NCBI GenBank assembly: GCA_022072505.1
Contig: JAJVHU010000021.1
Span: 1-32,881, forward strand
Direction of reading: 5' to 3'
Origin: Phycisphaerae bacterium
GTDB lineage: Bacteria; Planctomycetota; Phycisphaerae; UBA1845
DNA length: 32,881 bases
In this document: positions 31,946 to 32,881 of the stretch, in pieces
Layout: every line of letters begins with the position of its first letter
Numbering within the stretch: position 1 is the stretch's first letter
The notes under the pieces: generated by a model
The model's input: the letters and a program-made list of their open reading frames with translations, nothing else
Database searches by the model: none
What the model was told of the DNA's origin: nothing
Translations under genes and position numbers: made by a program

Positions 31946-32881
31946 ATGACGAAAAGACTGATGGTGACGATGGCTGCGGCGGTATGCGTCCTGCCTGCGC
32001 TTGCGTCGGGCGCGGATGTCACCAAGTCCGGAACCTATCGTGCGGACCTGATGCCTTACGGCGAGCACGTTCCGGGGGTGCAGCTTCCGATCGTGCTGGG
32101 CGAGGGCGAGGAAGGTCCGGCGGGCGACTGCAACGTGCTGATCGTGGCCGCGGCGGACCAGGTGTGGGCGGATGAGGTCCGCAACCAGCTTAACTCGACG
32201 GGCCTGCTGGGACCGGTCGACCTTTTTCGACGCGATCAGCGGAACGCCGACGCTGGCGCAGCTCCAGAATTACGACTCGGTGCTGACGTTCACGGACTTC
32301 CCTTACGCGGATCCGAACGCGATGGGGAACGTGTTGGCGGATTACGTTGACAGCGGCGGCAACGTCGTTCAGGCGACGTTCTCGTTCATTTCGCCGTGGA
32401 ACATGGGCGGTCGCTGGGCGAGCGGCGGGTATGCGGCGCTCAATGACGGCGGGTTCGACTGCTGCACGCAGTTGACGCTGGGCACGGTTCATCAGCCGGG
32501 TCACCCGGTGATGACGGGCGTGTCGTCGTTCAACGGCGGCAGCTCGAGCTATCGCGCGGCCACGACGGTGGCCTCGGGCGCGATCGCCATCGCGGACTGG
32601 AGCAACGGCCAGCCTCTGATCGCCGAGATGCCGGGGTTCAACGGCGCGATCATCGCCCTGAACTTCTACCCGCCGTCGAGCGTGTCGCGCAGCGATTTCT
32701 GGGACACGAACACGGACGGCGAGTGGATCATGGCCAACGCGCTGTCGTACGGTTGCGGTCCGCAGGCGCCGCGGTGCATCTACCAGGTGAGCAAGGTCAA
32801 GAACAAGGCCAACGCCTGCGGCCAGGTGTGCGACACCTGTCCGTATGTCCGCGGCGACCTGGTCTGCACGATCGAGTGCGG
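31946..32881 (+). pseudogene. Secreted protein with Cys-rich C-terminal domain, frameshifted and cut by the window edge
   Basis: The ATG at 31946 follows AGGAGGAGG by five bases. The signal peptide MTKRLMVTMAAAVCVLPALA is cleaved near SGA. The protein continues DVLIVAAAD-like (NVLIVAAADQVWADEV) to GPVDL. At a run of five T (32223-32227) the frame breaks: reading with one T fewer continues FDAISGTPTLAQLQNYDSVL, TFTDFPYADPNAMG and on past 32850 without a stop. The downstream frame resembles a ThuA/GATase-like or vault-like open sheet domain, but I cannot name it. It then enters the same Cys-rich domain as the gene at 30582 (PRCIYQVSKVKNKANACGQV) and leaves the window. Either one T is a sequencing error or the gene is inactive or slippage-dependent. 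Confidence 0.75.

Noticed and set aside
32218..32232. Programmed ribosomal frameshift in the last gene
   Set aside because: The site would need a +1 shift at CTT-T without a slow codon, stop or stimulator in view; a sequencing error or mutation is simpler.

Overview
The window is a high-GC bacterial chromosome segment. It most likely comes from a planctomycete (Planctomycetota), although no rRNA is present to prove this. Four features point that way: an ECF sigma factor of the planctomycete/acidobacterial type beside a membrane Ser/Thr kinase with a TPR-rich tail; a SerRS with an unusual motif-3 region; separate coaC and coaB genes; and many secreted Cys-rich, kelch and RTX-like surface proteins among palindrome-rich intergenic repeats.

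Layout. 1-1862 is essentially gene-free: a possible gene tail, then a composite repeat island (copy A) made of short hairpins and several minisatellites. 1863-5136 is a translation block: thrS and infC on the minus strand, diverging from infA on the plus strand. infC appears to start at an ATC codon behind a good ribosome binding site. 5334-5683 is a compact minus-strand unit with a near-consensus promoter, a perfect 12-nt Shine-Dalgarno sequence, a 24-codon Lys-rich gene and a terminator. 5923-7635 holds a divergent pair, an alpha/beta hydrolase and a family-4 uracil-DNA glycosylase. 7817-11432 is the ECF sigma/kinase pair. 11532-16049 is a run of housekeeping genes: tpiA, secG, yicC, gmk, rpoZ, coaC and coaB.

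16110-17418 is island copy B, a direct repeat of copy A but with different minisatellite copy numbers. At 17764 a strong promoter precedes a leader of about 335 nt and a 1082-residue lipoprotein. That protein joins Ig-like domains, four Cys-rich repeats and an RTX/S-layer-like beta region, and its gene ends at a textbook terminator. A fragment that reads like the 5' half of a group II intron (no intron-encoded protein) follows directly, then a third, rearranged repeat island (copy C). 22825-25435 is a minus-strand molybdate ABC operon (modA-modB-modC), with serS upstream on the same strand. From 27086 to the end are secreted proteins: a kelch-repeat protein, a truncated LamG/RHS-like fragment cut off by a small inverted-repeat element, and two secreted proteins with a nearly identical Cys-rich C-terminal domain. 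The second of these is frameshifted and runs off the window.

Core information-processing, cofactor and metabolite genes sit in tidy operons, while gene ends are occupied by expanding repeat islands. The most novel-looking items are the composite repeat islands, the microgene unit at 5334-5683, the lipoprotein with S-layer-like architecture, and the portable Cys-rich C-terminal domain at the right end.
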